A stretch of DNA of 64,000 nt, from the NCBI RefSeq assembly GCF_900107155.1, contig NZ_FNOX01000003.1:1-64000 (forward strand). The letters are read 5' to 3'. Below, in pieces: positions 44,351 through 55,758 of this stretch. The stretch is from Pseudomonas salomonii (GTDB taxonomy: Bacteria > Pseudomonadota > Gammaproteobacteria > Pseudomonadales > Pseudomonadaceae). The translations under genes were made by a program, and so were the position numbers. How positions within the stretch are numbered: position 1 is the first letter of the stretch; every line of letters begins with the position of its first letter. The notes below the pieces were generated by a model. It was not told where the DNA came from, searched no databases, and was given only the letters and a program-made list of their open reading frames with translations.

Positions 44351-44543
44351 ATGCAATCCGTTAATCCTTACATGGCGATGGCGGCATTATACGGGGCGAC
44401 CCGCTTGCGGCCAGCCCCCGCGTCAATTCGTGCGCTTGTCGGAAAATGCCACACTTGTGTGAAGTAATTGCAAGTCCCACGACTGGCAAATGGCCCCACC
44501 TCAGTTAACATGGGCGGCTATCCGTAATTATCAAGGCCGTGCC

Positions 44544-46664
44544 GTGTATCTGGGCCCTCCTCCTCGCTCATCGCTGTTGCTGATGTTGCTGTGCAGCACC
44601 CCTGCGCTGGCTGATGACCTGTTTCTCGACAGCCAGCCGCTGCCGCAAGTGTTGACCGCCACACGCCTCAAGCAATCGGCCGCGGCCGTGCCCGGCAGCA
44701 TGACGGTGATCGACAGCGAGCTGATCAAGGCCAGCGGCGCACGCGACATCGCCGAGCTGCTGCGGCTGGTGCCGGGTATGATGGTCGGCTACACCAGCGG
44801 CAACCAGGCCGCGGTGAACTACCACGGCACCAGCGCCAGCGACGCGCGGCGCATGCAAGTGTTGATCGACGGGCGCTCGGTGTACCGCGCGGGCCTTGCC
44901 ACCGTGGACTGGAGCGACATCCCGGTGGCCATGGAAGATATCGAGCGCATCGAGGTGTTCCGTGGCCCCAACACCGTCAGCTACGGCGCCAACGCGCTGA
45001 TGGCGGTGGTCAATATCCTCACGCGCTCACCGGCCAACAGCCACGGTTCGCGGATTAAAGTCATCCGTGGCCAGCGCGGCATCAACGACTACTACGCCAG
45101 CCAGGGCGTGGGTTGGGAAACCGGTGACTTGCGCCTGTCCTTGTCCGGTCAGCAGGACGATGGCTTTGACAGCGATGCCGTCGGCGCCGACCGCCGTGAC
45201 AGCCGCCGCCTCAACCGCTTCAGCCTGGCGGTGAGCCAGACCCTGAACGCGCAACAGAGCCTCGACTGGCAATTTGACGCTAAGGAAGGCACCAACCAGC
45301 GTCCTTATACCTACACGCCGGTATTTGCCGGGATTACCGAAGGCGGCACCAATTCCGATGCCGTCGCCAAGGACTATGCCGGGTCGTTGCGCTGGAACGT
45401 CGACTTCAACCCCGAGCACAGCCTGTACATTCAGGGCTCGGCCCAGCAATGGGACCGACAGCAGGTCTGGAAAGCCTGTGATGCCAAGGTCTCGTTCAGC
45501 CCGGAGCTGACGCGGTTGTGGCAACTGAACCCCAACTATGCCGAACAGCTGGCCCGGCACATGAACAGTTACAAACCAGACAGTTTACCGCCTGGCAGCA
45601 GCACTGAGCAGGGCCTGGCCAAGCAAGTCCTGGAACAGTGGCGCGACGGCGCCAACCAGAGCGTCTGCGGTGATATCGACCAGAGCACCCGCGAAAGCCG
45701 CTACGACTTGGAGATCCAGGACACCCTGAGCCTGTCCGACAGCCTGCGCCTGGTCAGCGGCATGAACTACCGTTACGACCGCGCCGACTCCGACACCTAC
45801 TTCAACGGCACCCTTGACGACACCACCTGGCGCTTGTTCGGCCACCTGGAATGGCGCGCCAGCGAACACTGGCTGCTGCAAGGCGGCGCCATGTACGAAG
45901 ACACCCACTTGAGCGGCAACTCGCTGACGCCGCGGGTGGCGGTCAACTACCTGATCAACCCGCGCCACGGCCTGCGGGCGGTGTACTCCGAGGCGATTCG
46001 CTCGCCCGACATGTTCGAGAACAACGTCAACTGGAGCTACCGCGTCACCAACTTGAGCTCCCCGACCTACGGGCAGAACTCCGGGCAATATTTTGTGGTG
46101 ACGCGGGGCCCCGGCAACCTCGATAAAGAGTTGATGCGTTCACGAGAGCTGGGCTACAACGGCTTCTTTGCCGACTTCGGGTTGAATGTCGACGTGAAAC
46201 TGTTCTACGACGAAATCACCGAGATGATCAGCTCACCGCTGCGCAACAACCAATACATTGCCAGCAACGCTAACAGCGCACGGTTCACCGGCGCCGAATC
46301 GCAGTTCGACTGGCGCATGAGCAATACCGACCGCCTGCGCCTGACCTATGCTTACGTCGACGCCGCATCCAGCAACCCGCTGGACAAGGCGCAAACCGCG
46401 CGCAACAGCGGCTCGGCCGGTTGGCTGCGCGAGTGGGGCCACGGCTGGTCCAGTGCGCTGTTCTACTATGGCGACGATGCGCTCAACCAATATCGCTTCG
46501 AACGGGTCGACCTGCGGGTGGCCAAGCGCATTGCCCTGGGCAAAGCCAATGTGGAGCTGGCCGGCATGTTGCAACAACGCCTCGATAACCAGCCCACCAC
46601 CTGGGCCGATAACCACTACGACAGTCGCCATGTCCTCTATTTCAGCGCGGAGCTGGAATTCTGA
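44544..46664 (+). CDS. TonB-dependent receptor, first gene of a receptor-binding protein-kinase operon
   Basis: About 706 residues. From GTG at 44544 there is a clean signal peptide (LGPPPRSSLLLMLLCSTPAL); ATG at 44490 gives a longer start without a ribosome site, whereas AAGG lies seven bases ahead of the GTG. Plug motifs TATRLKQSAAAVPGSMTVID, YHGTSASDARRMQVLIDGRS and GPNTVSYGANALMAVVNI are present, and the barrel ends with Phe (YFSAELEF). Two extracellular-loop Cys (WKACDAK and SVCGDID) may bond. The next gene starts two bases after the stop. Confidence 0.85.
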   Translation: MYLGPPPRSSLLLMLLCSTPALADDLFLDSQPLPQVLTATRLKQSAAAVPGSMTVIDSELIKASGARDIAELLRLVPGMMVGYTSGNQAAVNYHGTSASDARRMQVLIDGRSVYRAGLATVDWSDIPVAMEDIERIEVFRGPNTVSYGANALMAVVNILTRSPANSHGSRIKVIRGQRGINDYYASQGVGWETGDLRLSLSGQQDDGFDSDAVGADRRDSRRLNRFSLAVSQTLNAQQSLDWQFDAKEGTNQRPYTYTPVFAGITEGGTNSDAVAKDYAGSLRWNVDFNPEHSLYIQGSAQQWDRQQVWKACDAKVSFSPELTRLWQLNPNYAEQLARHMNSYKPDSLPPGSSTEQGLAKQVLEQWRDGANQSVCGDIDQSTRESRYDLEIQDTLSLSDSLRLVSGMNYRYDRADSDTYFNGTLDDTTWRLFGHLEWRASEHWLLQGGAMYEDTHLSGNSLTPRVAVNYLINPRHGLRAVYSEAIRSPDMFENNVNWSYRVTNLSSPTYGQNSGQYFVVTRGPGNLDKELMRSRELGYNGFFADFGLNVDVKLFYDEITEMISSPLRNNQYIASNANSARFTGAESQFDWRMSNTDRLRLTYAYVDAASSNPLDKAQTARNSGSAGWLREWGHGWSSALFYYGDDALNQYRFERVDLRVAKRIALGKANVELAGMLQQRLDNQPTTWADNHYDSRHVLYFSAELEF

Positions 46665-46665
46665 C

Positions 46666-47591
46666 ATGAGCGCTCAGTCACGGATGACCCCCTTCTTTAT
46701 CTTTCGGCTCTGGCGCCGTGCCTTGCTGCTGGTGTGCCTGCTGCTGACCGCGCCGGCGTGGAGCGCCGATATCCTGTTGACCGCCGCCGAAGACGGTGCC
46801 GGCGTTCAGGCATTTACCCAAGCCCTGGCCCGGCAGCGCCCCGAAGACCAGGTGAGCTTTGTCCCGCTCAAAGACTTGCCCGCGCCGAGCCGGTTGCCGC
46901 CCGCCACCCGCCTGATCCTGCTGGACCTGCCCGGCCTCGACTGGCGCCTGCAGGATGACCAGGGCCCGCCGACCCTGGTGTTGCGTATCAGCCGCCTGCA
47001 GGCACGCCAGCGCCTGGGCACCACCCACCCGGCAAAAATCAGCCTGTTGTGGAGCGACCCGCCGCTGGCGCGCCAACTCAAGCTGATCGCCAACATCCTG
47101 CCGCAGGCCCGACGCATCGGTGTGCTCTATGGCAGCGACAGTGAGTTCCTGCTGCCGGAGCTGCGCGAGTACGCAGCGCCCATGGGCCTGCAAATCGTGC
47201 CGCAGCGCTGGGACAACATCAGCGACAGCCGCCCGCTGCAAAACCTGCTCAAGAACAGTGACGTGCTGCTCGGCCTCGACGACCCGCAGTTGTACAACCC
47301 GAAAACCGTGAAGAACCTGTTGCTCAGCAGCTATGCCCAGCAACTGCCGCTGGTGGGCCCCAACGCCGGGTTCGTCAAGGCCGGCAGCCTGGCCAGCACC
47401 TACAGCGACCAGGCCGACTGGCTGGATGTACTCGACCGGCTGCTGGATCATCCGCCCGCCAACTGGCCACGCAGCCTGTACCCGCAACACTTCAAAGTCG
47501 TGGGCAACCCGCAAGTCGCGCGCTCACTGGGGATCGAACAGGTGGACGAAGCCGCCGTCGCCGCCCGCCTGGCCGAAGGAGAAAAACGCCC

Positions 47592-47595
<4 letters not shown>
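46666..47595 (+). CDS. ABC_sub_bind-like exported protein
   Basis: A 309-residue protein with an N-terminal signal or anchor ([18 protein letters not shown]) and a periplasmic-binding-protein fold of the PF04392 type: [21 protein letters not shown] is the typical mid-domain strand-helix. No ABC transporter genes are nearby. Encoded between a TonB-dependent receptor and a hybrid kinase and overlapping the kinase gene by four bases, it may present a ligand to the kinase rather than to a transporter. Confidence 0.75.
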
Positions 47596-49493
<1,898 letters not shown>

Positions 49494-49591
49494 CGCGGCG
49501 CCATCAGCCAACTCCGACTGGCGTGAAAGACGAAAGTGCGGCAGTCTTAGGCACCCAAACGGGCCGATAAACAGGCTCGGTTTAAAATTTC

Positions 49592-49609
49592 AGTGAACAA
49601 GTGTACATT
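49592..49609. promoter_or_regulatory. Candidate operator upstream of fabA-fabB (FabR/DesT-like)
   Basis: AGTGAACAAGTGTACATT is an imperfect palindrome: 12 of 18 positions equal their reverse complement, with ACA and TGT half-site cores. TetR-type regulators of unsaturated fatty acid synthesis (FabR in enterics, DesT in Pseudomonas) bind similar sites before fabA. It lies 134 bases ahead of fabA. Not proven. Confidence 0.4.
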
Positions 49610-49742
49610 GAGTACCTTGACGCTGTGACTTTCACTACAACGCAATAGTCTATGTGTAGGCTGCCGATATGAGGCATGAACGCTTCATTCGGTCCGGGAA
49701 GATTTACCCTGCCCTGCCGCATGGGATTATTGAGGAGCTCGC

Positions 49743-50258
49743 ATGACCAAACAAAACGCCTTTACTCGGGAAGACCTGCTGCGCTGCAGTCGCGGTGAGC
49801 TGTTCGGCCCAGGTAACGCGCAACTGCCCGCCCCGAACATGCTGATGGTGGATCGCATCACCCATATCAGCGAAGAGGGTGGCAAGTACGGCAAAGGTGA
49901 ATTGGTCGCCGAGCTGGATATCACCCCTGATCTGTGGTTCTTCGCCTGCCATTTCGAAGGCGACCCTGTGATGCCGGGCTGCCTGGGCCTTGATGCCATG
50001 TGGCAACTGGTCGGTTTCTACCTGGGCTGGCAAGGCCTGCCAGGTCGCGGTCGTGCCCTGGGTTCGGGCGAAGTGAAGTTCTTTGGCCAGGTCCTGCCGA
50101 CCGCCAAGAAAGTCACCTACAACATTCAAATCAAGCGCGTCCTCAAGGGCAAGCTGAACCTCGCTATCGCCGACGGTTCGGTGACTGTCGACGGTCGCGA
50201 GATCTATACTGCCGAAGGCCTTCGGGTCGGCGTATTCACTTCCACTGACAACTTTTAA
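49743..50258 (+). CDS. fabA: 3-hydroxydecanoyl-ACP dehydratase/isomerase
   Basis: A 171-residue hotdog enzyme making trans-2- and then cis-3-decenoyl-ACP, the branch point to unsaturated fatty acids. Catalytic His70 in [14 protein letters not shown] and Asp84 in LGLDAMW are present. Length equals the E. coli protein. fabB follows 11 bases later, the standard Pseudomonas operon. GAGGAG-like sequence precedes the ATG. Confidence 0.96.
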   Translation: MTKQNAFTREDLLRCSRGELFGPGNAQLPAPNMLMVDRITHISEEGGKYGKGELVAELDITPDLWFFACHFEGDPVMPGCLGLDAMWQLVGFYLGWQGLPGRGRALGSGEVKFFGQVLPTAKKVTYNIQIKRVLKGKLNLAIADGSVTVDGREIYTAEGLRVGVFTSTDNF

Positions 50259-50269
50259 GGGTTATCCGC

Positions 50270-51490
50270 ATGCGCCGCGTCGTTATCACTGGTCTGGGTA
50301 TTGTTTCTTGCCTGGGCAATGACAAAGAGACCGTCACCGCTAACCTGCGTGCAAGTCGCCCTGGCATCCGCTTCAACCCGGAATATGCCGAAATGGGTCT
50401 GCGTAGCCAGGTTTCCGGCTCCATCGACCTGCCCCTCGAAGAACTGATTGATCGCAAGATCTATCGCTTCGTCGGCCACGCTGCCGCCTACGCCTACCTG
50501 GCCATGAAAGACGCCATCGCCGACTCGGGCCTGAGCGAAGACCAGGTTTCGAACGTACGCACCGGCCTGATCGCCGGCTCCGGCGGCGCATCAACCCTCA
50601 ACCAGATGGAAGCGCTGGACATCCTGCGCGAAAAAGGCGTGAAGCGCGTTGGCCCGTACCGTGTCACACGGACCATGGGCAGCACCGTTTCGGCCTGCCT
50701 GGCCACGCCGTTCGCCATCAAGGGCGTGAACTACTCGATCTCCTCCGCGTGCGCCACCAGTGCTCATTGCATCGGTACTGCGGTCGAGCAGATCCAGTTG
50801 GGCAAGCAGGACATCGTCTTCGCCGGCGGCGGCGAAGAAGAACATTGGAGCCAGTCGTTCCTGTTCGACGCCATGGGCGCGCTGTCCACCCAGTACAACG
50901 AAACCCCGGAAAAGGCCTCCCGCGCCTACGACGCCAAGCGTGACGGTTTCGTCATCGCCGGCGGTGGCGGCATGGTAGTGGTCGAGGAGCTGGAACACGC
51001 TCTGGCCCGTGGCGCAAAAATCTACGCGGAAATCGTCGGCTACGGCGCTACGTCCGACGGCTACGACATGGTTGCGCCAAGCGGCGAAGGCGCCATCCGT
51101 TGCATGCAGATGGCCATGTCCACCGTGGACACCCCAATCGACTACCTGAACACCCACGGCACTTCGACGCCGGTCGGCGATGCCAAGGAAATGGAAGGTG
51201 TGCGTGCGGTATTCGGCGACAAGGCACCGGCCATCAGCTCTACCAAGAGCCTGTCGGGTCACTCCCTGGGCGCCGCCGGCGTTCACGAAGCGATCTACTG
51301 CCTGCTGATGATGGAAGGCAACTTCATGGCCGGCTCGGCCAACATCGACGAGATCGACCCGGTCGTCGCCGACATGCCGATCCTGACCAAGACCGTCGAA
51401 AACGCCAAGATCGACACCGTGATGAGCAACAGCTTCGGCTTCGGTGGCACCAACGCCACTCTGGTACTGAAACGCTGGCAGGGCAAGTAA
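50270..51490 (+). CDS. fabB: Beta-ketoacyl-ACP synthase I
   Basis: A 406-residue condensing enzyme that elongates cis-3-decenoyl-ACP. Catalytic Cys161 in [10 protein letters not shown], His in [10 protein letters not shown] and His in SGHSLGAAG form the triad. Second gene of fabA-fabB; a strong terminator follows 22 bases after the stop. Confidence 0.96.
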   Translation: MRRVVITGLGIVSCLGNDKETVTANLRASRPGIRFNPEYAEMGLRSQVSGSIDLPLEELIDRKIYRFVGHAAAYAYLAMKDAIADSGLSEDQVSNVRTGLIAGSGGASTLNQMEALDILREKGVKRVGPYRVTRTMGSTVSACLATPFAIKGVNYSISSACATSAHCIGTAVEQIQLGKQDIVFAGGGEEEHWSQSFLFDAMGALSTQYNETPEKASRAYDAKRDGFVIAGGGGMVVVEELEHALARGAKIYAEIVGYGATSDGYDMVAPSGEGAIRCMQMAMSTVDTPIDYLNTHGTSTPVGDAKEMEGVRAVFGDKAPAISSTKSLSGHSLGAAGVHEAIYCLLMMEGNFMAGSANIDEIDPVVADMPILTKTVENAKIDTVMSNSFGFGGTNATLVLKRWQGK

Positions 51491-51511
51491 GCCCCGCAGG
51501 TTGATCACCTG

Positions 51512-51541
51512 AAAAAGCCCCGACTGGTTCGGGGCTTTTTT
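51512..51541 (+). terminator. Intrinsic terminator after fabB
   Basis: GCCCCGA at 51517-51523 pairs with TCGGGGC at 51529-51535; A and T runs extend the stem and end in TTTTTT. Classic structure. Confidence 0.92.
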
Positions 51542-51572
51542 GTGGGCAATGGAATGAGTCCGAGTCGCCTTC

Positions 51573-51644
51573 ATCGCAGGCAAGCCAGCTCCCACATTTT
51601 GAATAGCGAACACAGTCAACTGTGGGAGCTGGCTTGCCTGCGAT
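51573..51644. repeat. Inverted REP pair (REPIN)
   Basis: ATCGCAGGCAAGCCAGCTCC... at 51573-51596 is the exact inverse of the REP at 51621-51644, 24 bases each, separated by 24 bases. This is the mobile REPIN form of the common fluorescent-Pseudomonas REP and lies between fabB and a convergent chemoreceptor gene. Confidence 0.9.
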
Positions 51645-51666
51645 AGCGTCACCCAGGTCTCAAGCC

Positions 51667-53292
51667 CTACACCGAAAACCGCGCCACCATGGTATTCAGG
51701 TCCACCGCCAACCGCGACAGCTCCTGGCTCGCCGCACTGGTCTGGTTAGCCCCGGTCGACGTCTGATGCGCCAGATCGCGAATGTTCATCAAATTGCGAT
51801 CCACCTCCCGCGCCACCGCCGCCTGCTGCTCCGACGCGCTGGCAATCACCAGGTTGCGCTCGTTGATCAAGGTAAAGGCCGACGCAATCTCCTCCAACGC
51901 CGTGCCCGCCGACTTGGCGATATCCAGGGTAGAGCGCGCCCGGGTGTTGCTCTGCTGCATCGAACTGACGGCCTGATCAGTGCCTTGCTGGATCCCGCTG
52001 ATCATCAACTCGATTTCCTGGGTCGACTGCTGCGTGCGATGGGCCAAGGCCCGCACCTCATCGGCCACCACCGCAAAGCCACGCCCGGCATCGCCTGCGC
52101 GCGCCGCCTCAATCGCGGCATTCAACGCCAGCAAGTTGGTCTGCTCGGCAATCGAGCGAATCACATCCAGCACCTTGCTGATGCCATAGACCTTCTGCGC
52201 CAGGTCCTCGACCTGAGTGGCGTTGGAGGTGACGTCATCGGCCAGCGCTTCAATCGACACCACGGTCTGATGCACCTGCTCGCGCCCACGCTGGGCAATG
52301 CGGTCAGACTCGCGGGACGCCTGGGACGTGGCCACCGCATTGCTCGCCACCTCCTCCACCGCGGCGGTCATCTGGTTGACCGCCGTGGCCGCCTGTTCGA
52401 TTTCCTGGTTCTGCTGGTGCAAGCCACGGGTCGCATCTTCAGTCACACAGCTGAGCTCTTCAGAAGCCGAAGCCAATTGGTTCGAAGACTCGGCAATCCG
52501 TCGGATGGTGTCGCGCAGGTTCGCCTGCATGCCCTTGAGCGCCTGCTGCAAGCGCGCGGGCTCATCGTTGCCGGTTACGTTGATCTCACCGGTGAGGTCG
52601 CCGCCCGCCACGCCCTGGGCGACCTTCAGCGACTGCGCCAACGGCAGCACGATGCTGCGGGTCAGCCAGACCGCCAGGCCGATGGTGATCAATGCGGTAA
52701 GCACTATCATGCCGACCACCCACGTGCGCGATTGCGTGAATACGCTCTGCGCCAGGTTCGCGGCCTGGTTGGCACTGGCCTTGTTCAAGGTCACCAGGTG
52801 GTGCAAGGTCGCGGCCAACTCATCGGCCAGTTGATTCATCTCACCGTTGACGATCCTGATCGCATCTTCCAGCTGATTGGCCTTGGAAAACCCCATCACC
52901 TGCTCCTGGCGCTGCAGGTATTGCTGCTCCTGGGCCTTGAAGCGATCAAACAGCGCACGCTCTTCGGGCAGTACGATCAGCCCTTCGTAGAGCGTCTGCG
53001 CCCGGTGCAGGCCGTTTTTCAGGTCAGTGAGTTTCTGCTCGTTCTGCGCCAGCGCCTGCGGGTCACGGTTGACCAGCAAACGCAGGGTGAGCGCACGCAC
53101 CCGCAGCAGGTCCTGGGCCATCTCCCCCACCGCCATCACGCTGGGCAACCAATTGTTCTCTACCTGATCGGACTGTTGGCGCATATTGGCCATTTGCAGC
53201 AGGGCGAAACCGCCCAGGGCAAACACCATCAATGCCAGCACGCCAAAGCCCAAACCGGCGCGCGGGGCGATATTCAAACTACGGATACTCAT
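51667..53292 (-). CDS. Methyl-accepting chemotaxis protein with a four-helix-bundle sensor
   Basis: A 541-residue chemoreceptor. Membrane helix about residues 13-33, a periplasmic four-helix-bundle region (about 35-190), membrane helix [24 protein letters not shown], and a signalling tip with [20 protein letters not shown]. The C-terminus ends TMVARFSV without a CheR-binding pentapeptide. Ligand unknown. Stands as a single gene reading leftwards. Confidence 0.9.
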   Translation of the reverse strand: MSIRSLNIAPRAGLGFGVLALMVFALGGFALLQMANMRQQSDQVENNWLPSVMAVGEMAQDLLRVRALTLRLLVNRDPQALAQNEQKLTDLKNGLHRAQTLYEGLIVLPEERALFDRFKAQEQQYLQRQEQVMGFSKANQLEDAIRIVNGEMNQLADELAATLHHLVTLNKASANQAANLAQSVFTQSRTWVVGMIVLTALITIGLAVWLTRSIVLPLAQSLKVAQGVAGGDLTGEINVTGNDEPARLQQALKGMQANLRDTIRRIAESSNQLASASEELSCVTEDATRGLHQQNQEIEQAATAVNQMTAAVEEVASNAVATSQASRESDRIAQRGREQVHQTVVSIEALADDVTSNATQVEDLAQKVYGISKVLDVIRSIAEQTNLLALNAAIEAARAGDAGRGFAVVADEVRALAHRTQQSTQEIELMISGIQQGTDQAVSSMQQSNTRARSTLDIAKSAGTALEEIASAFTLINERNLVIASASEQQAAVAREVDRNLMNIRDLAHQTSTGANQTSAASQELSRLAVDLNTMVARFSV

Positions 53293-53497
53293 GCCTGGAT
53301 TCCTTCCGAATGCGCTGCATCCACCTGCAGCAGGTCTCCTGAAAGGTATCGGCCCGTTGTCCCGTTTGCGTAAGACGAAAACGCGATATCAACGCCCATT
53401 GCAATCGCGCGAGCTGCCATTGCAAAAAACGCGGAACACTGAAGTGCCAGCATGCTCTATAACTGCATGACCTTTTCCTGCCCTCGTGAGGTTTGCC

Positions 53498-53914
53498 ATG
53501 CCTGTTACCGTCAATACCCTGAACCACGATAACTTTCGCCACAGCTTGAACATCGACAACCACGAGCTGTTCACCGACCTGCCCAAAAGCCTGGGCGGTA
53601 GCGACTCGGCGCCCTCGCCCCACGACTATTTCGACGCCGCCCTGGCCTCGTGCAAGGCGCTGACCGTGAAGCTCTACGCCCAGAAAAAAGACATCCCGCT
53701 TACCGGCGTCACCGTGGAAGTCACCCACGACAGCGCCGAGGAACAAAAAGGCAAGTACAAGCTCAACGTCAAGCTGACGCTCAAAGGTGTGCTCACCGAC
53801 GAGCAGCGCGACATCCTGCATCACGTGGCCGATCGCTGCCCGGTACACAAGCTGATGACCACTGCCGAAGTCATCATCGAGACCAAACTGTCCGAAGGCG
53901 CCTTCAGCCAGTAG
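53498..53914 (+). CDS. OsmC-family protein
   Basis: A 138-residue protein with the OsmC/Ohr fold. The two redox Cys are Cys52 in LASCKALTVK and Cys114 in DRCPVHKLM. Members reduce organic hydroperoxides; the close YhfA-like subgroup has an uncertain role. The ATG at 53498 has GAGG seven bases ahead. Confidence 0.87.
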   Translation: MPVTVNTLNHDNFRHSLNIDNHELFTDLPKSLGGSDSAPSPHDYFDAALASCKALTVKLYAQKKDIPLTGVTVEVTHDSAEEQKGKYKLNVKLTLKGVLTDEQRDILHHVADRCPVHKLMTTAEVIIETKLSEGAFSQ

Positions 53915-53978
53915 CGCCAACCTCCCGTCGAGCGGGTTATGCTCAGTAGCACCTAACCCGCTCAGACAGGGACGCCCC

Positions 53979-54845
53979 ATGACCACCCTCACCGTGATCC
54001 GCCCGCGCGCCGAAGACGTCGAAGGCCAGCCGATCCTGCGCCCGCTGCCGTCACGCGAATGCCGCAGCGTCGGGCCTTTTGTGTTTTTCGACCACATGTT
54101 GCCGACCCGCTATGCGCCCGGCACCGGCATGAATATTCGCCAGCACCCACATATCGGGCTGTCCACCCTCACCTATCTGTTCGAAGGCGCCTTGCAGCAC
54201 AAGGACAGCCTGGGCTCGGACCAGGTAGTGCAAGCCGGTGACGTCAGCTGGATGACCGCCGGCAGCGCAATTGCCCACGTCGAACGCACGCCCGATGCCA
54301 TCAAGGCCAGCGGCTTCAGCCTGCATGGCCTGCAAGTGTGGCTGGCCTCGCCCAAAGACCACGAAACCGGTCCGGGCCACTACAGCCATCATCCTGCGGC
54401 GAGCCTGCCGGTGAGCGACAACCTGGGCGTGCAGATCCGCCTGATCGCAGGCTCGGGCTTCTGCCTTAAATCGCCGGTGCCGGTGCTGTCACCCACGCTG
54501 TACGCCGAAGTGCAGATGCACACGGCCACCACCTTGCTGATCCCGGATGAGCATGAAGAACGGGCGGTGTATGTGCTGGACGGCGAGGCGCAACTGGACG
54601 GTGAGGCCGTCGAGGCGCATAGCCTGGTGGTGTTGCCGAGCGGGCAGGCAATGACCTTGTTTGCTCAAAGCGATTGCCACGTGGTGGTGTTCGGCGGCGC
54701 GCCGCTGGATGGGCCACGGCGGATCAACTGGAATTTTGTCGCGAGCGATCCGGCGGTGATTGAACAGGCCAGACAGCGTTGGGCGGCTGGGGATTGGCCG
54801 ACGGTGCCGGGTGAGTCTGAAAGGATTGAGTTGCCGGTGAGATGA
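53979..54845 (+). CDS. Pirin-family protein
   Basis: A 288-residue bicupin. The metal-binding HPHIGLSTLTY loop and AIAHVERTP provide the expected two His, then His and Glu ligands. Bacterial pirins include quercetin dioxygenases and regulators; which applies is unknown. A palindromic repeat begins at its stop codon. Confidence 0.88.
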   Translation: MTTLTVIRPRAEDVEGQPILRPLPSRECRSVGPFVFFDHMLPTRYAPGTGMNIRQHPHIGLSTLTYLFEGALQHKDSLGSDQVVQAGDVSWMTAGSAIAHVERTPDAIKASGFSLHGLQVWLASPKDHETGPGHYSHHPAASLPVSDNLGVQIRLIAGSGFCLKSPVPVLSPTLYAEVQMHTATTLLIPDEHEERAVYVLDGEAQLDGEAVEAHSLVVLPSGQAMTLFAQSDCHVVVFGGAPLDGPRRINWNFVASDPAVIEQARQRWAAGDWPTVPGESERIELPVR

Positions 54846-54951
54846 TCGTTCCCACGCTCTGCGTGGGAATGCAGCCCGTGACGCTCCGCGTCACCAAGAG
54901 CGGACGCTGAGCGTCCAGCGAGGCGTTCCCACGCAGAGCGTGGGAACGATC
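54844..54951. repeat. Palindromic dispersed repeat, copy 2
   Basis: Same arms as the unit at 33641-33747 (GATCGTTCCCACGCTCTGCG and its inverse), with a slightly different middle (GTGACGCTCCGCGTCAC and GGACGCTGAGCGTCC hairpins). It overlaps the last bases of the pirin gene and lies between convergent genes. Confidence 0.85.
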
Positions 54952-54963
54952 AACGCTAAAGCT

Positions 54964-55692
54964 TTAGCCCTTGAACACTTCGTCCAGCAAGTTATGCATC
55001 GACTGGAACGCCCGTTTGGCCGTCTTTGCGTCGTACATCATCTTGCCCGGCACATTGGCGTGCGGGTCGGTGAAGGAATGCACCGCGCCGCCGTAGCTCA
55101 GCAACTGCCAATCCACACCGGCGGCGTTCATTTCCGCCTCAAACGCCGGCAGTTGCTCTTTTGGCACCAATGGATCGCTAGCGCCGTGCAGCACCAGCAC
55201 CGAGCCTTTGACGTGCTTCGCACCTGCAGGATTGTGCGTGTCGATCGTACCGTGGAACGACACGGCTGCCTTCAACGGCGCACCGGTACGTGCCAGCTCC
55301 AGCGAGCAGAAACCGCCAAAGCAGAAACCGAAAGTGGCCAGCTTCGAGGTATCAACAGCCGCTTCGGTCTGGCTTTGCAGCTGCTCAAAGGCCGCCTGCA
55401 TGCGCTTGAGCAGCGCCGGGTTATCGTTCTTCAACGGCATCATCGCAGCGCCGGCTTCATCGCCATTCGTCGGGCGCACGGTTTGCCCGTACAGGTCGGC
55501 GATCAGCACCACGTAGCCTCGGCTGGCCACGCTTTTGGCGATTTCTTCGGCACCCGCACTCACACCCATCCAGTTCGGCGCCATCAGCAGGCCCGGCAAC
55601 GGGCCGTTGTGGCTGGCGTCGAACGCCAGGCGGCTTTCATAAGACTGGCCATCAATCTGATAGACCACGGAACGTACAGTGACTTGGCTCAT
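54964..55692 (-). CDS. Dienelactone hydrolase family protein
   Basis: A 242-residue alpha/beta hydrolase with a Cys nucleophile in FGFCFGGFCSLELA, Asp in HGASDPLVP and His in AVHSFTDP, the dienelactone hydrolase triad. Substrate unknown. The second of two tandem ATG codons suits the GGAG spacing best; 55695 is the alternative. Confidence 0.87.
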   Translation of the reverse strand: MSQVTVRSVVYQIDGQSYESRLAFDASHNGPLPGLLMAPNWMGVSAGAEEIAKSVASRGYVVLIADLYGQTVRPTNGDEAGAAMMPLKNDNPALLKRMQAAFEQLQSQTEAAVDTSKLATFGFCFGGFCSLELARTGAPLKAAVSFHGTIDTHNPAGAKHVKGSVLVLHGASDPLVPKEQLPAFEAEMNAAGVDWQLLSYGGAVHSFTDPHANVPGKMMYDAKTAKRAFQSMHNLLDEVFKG

Positions 55693-55723
55693 CATTTACT
55701 CCAGTTGAGGTGCGTTAGAACGA

Positions 55724-55747
55724 AAAAACCCGCCGAAGCGGGTTTTT
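55724..55747 (-). terminator. Intrinsic terminator after htpG
   Basis: AAAAACCCGC at 55724-55733 pairs with GCGGGTTTTT at 55738-55747 around a CGAA loop. It is 11 bases beyond the htpG stop on the minus strand. Confidence 0.9.
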
Positions 55748-55758
55748 CTACAACGGTG

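Noticed and set aside
49617..49645. TTGACG as a -35 for fabA
   Set aside because: No acceptable -10 at 16-19 bases downstream (ACGCAA or GCAATA).
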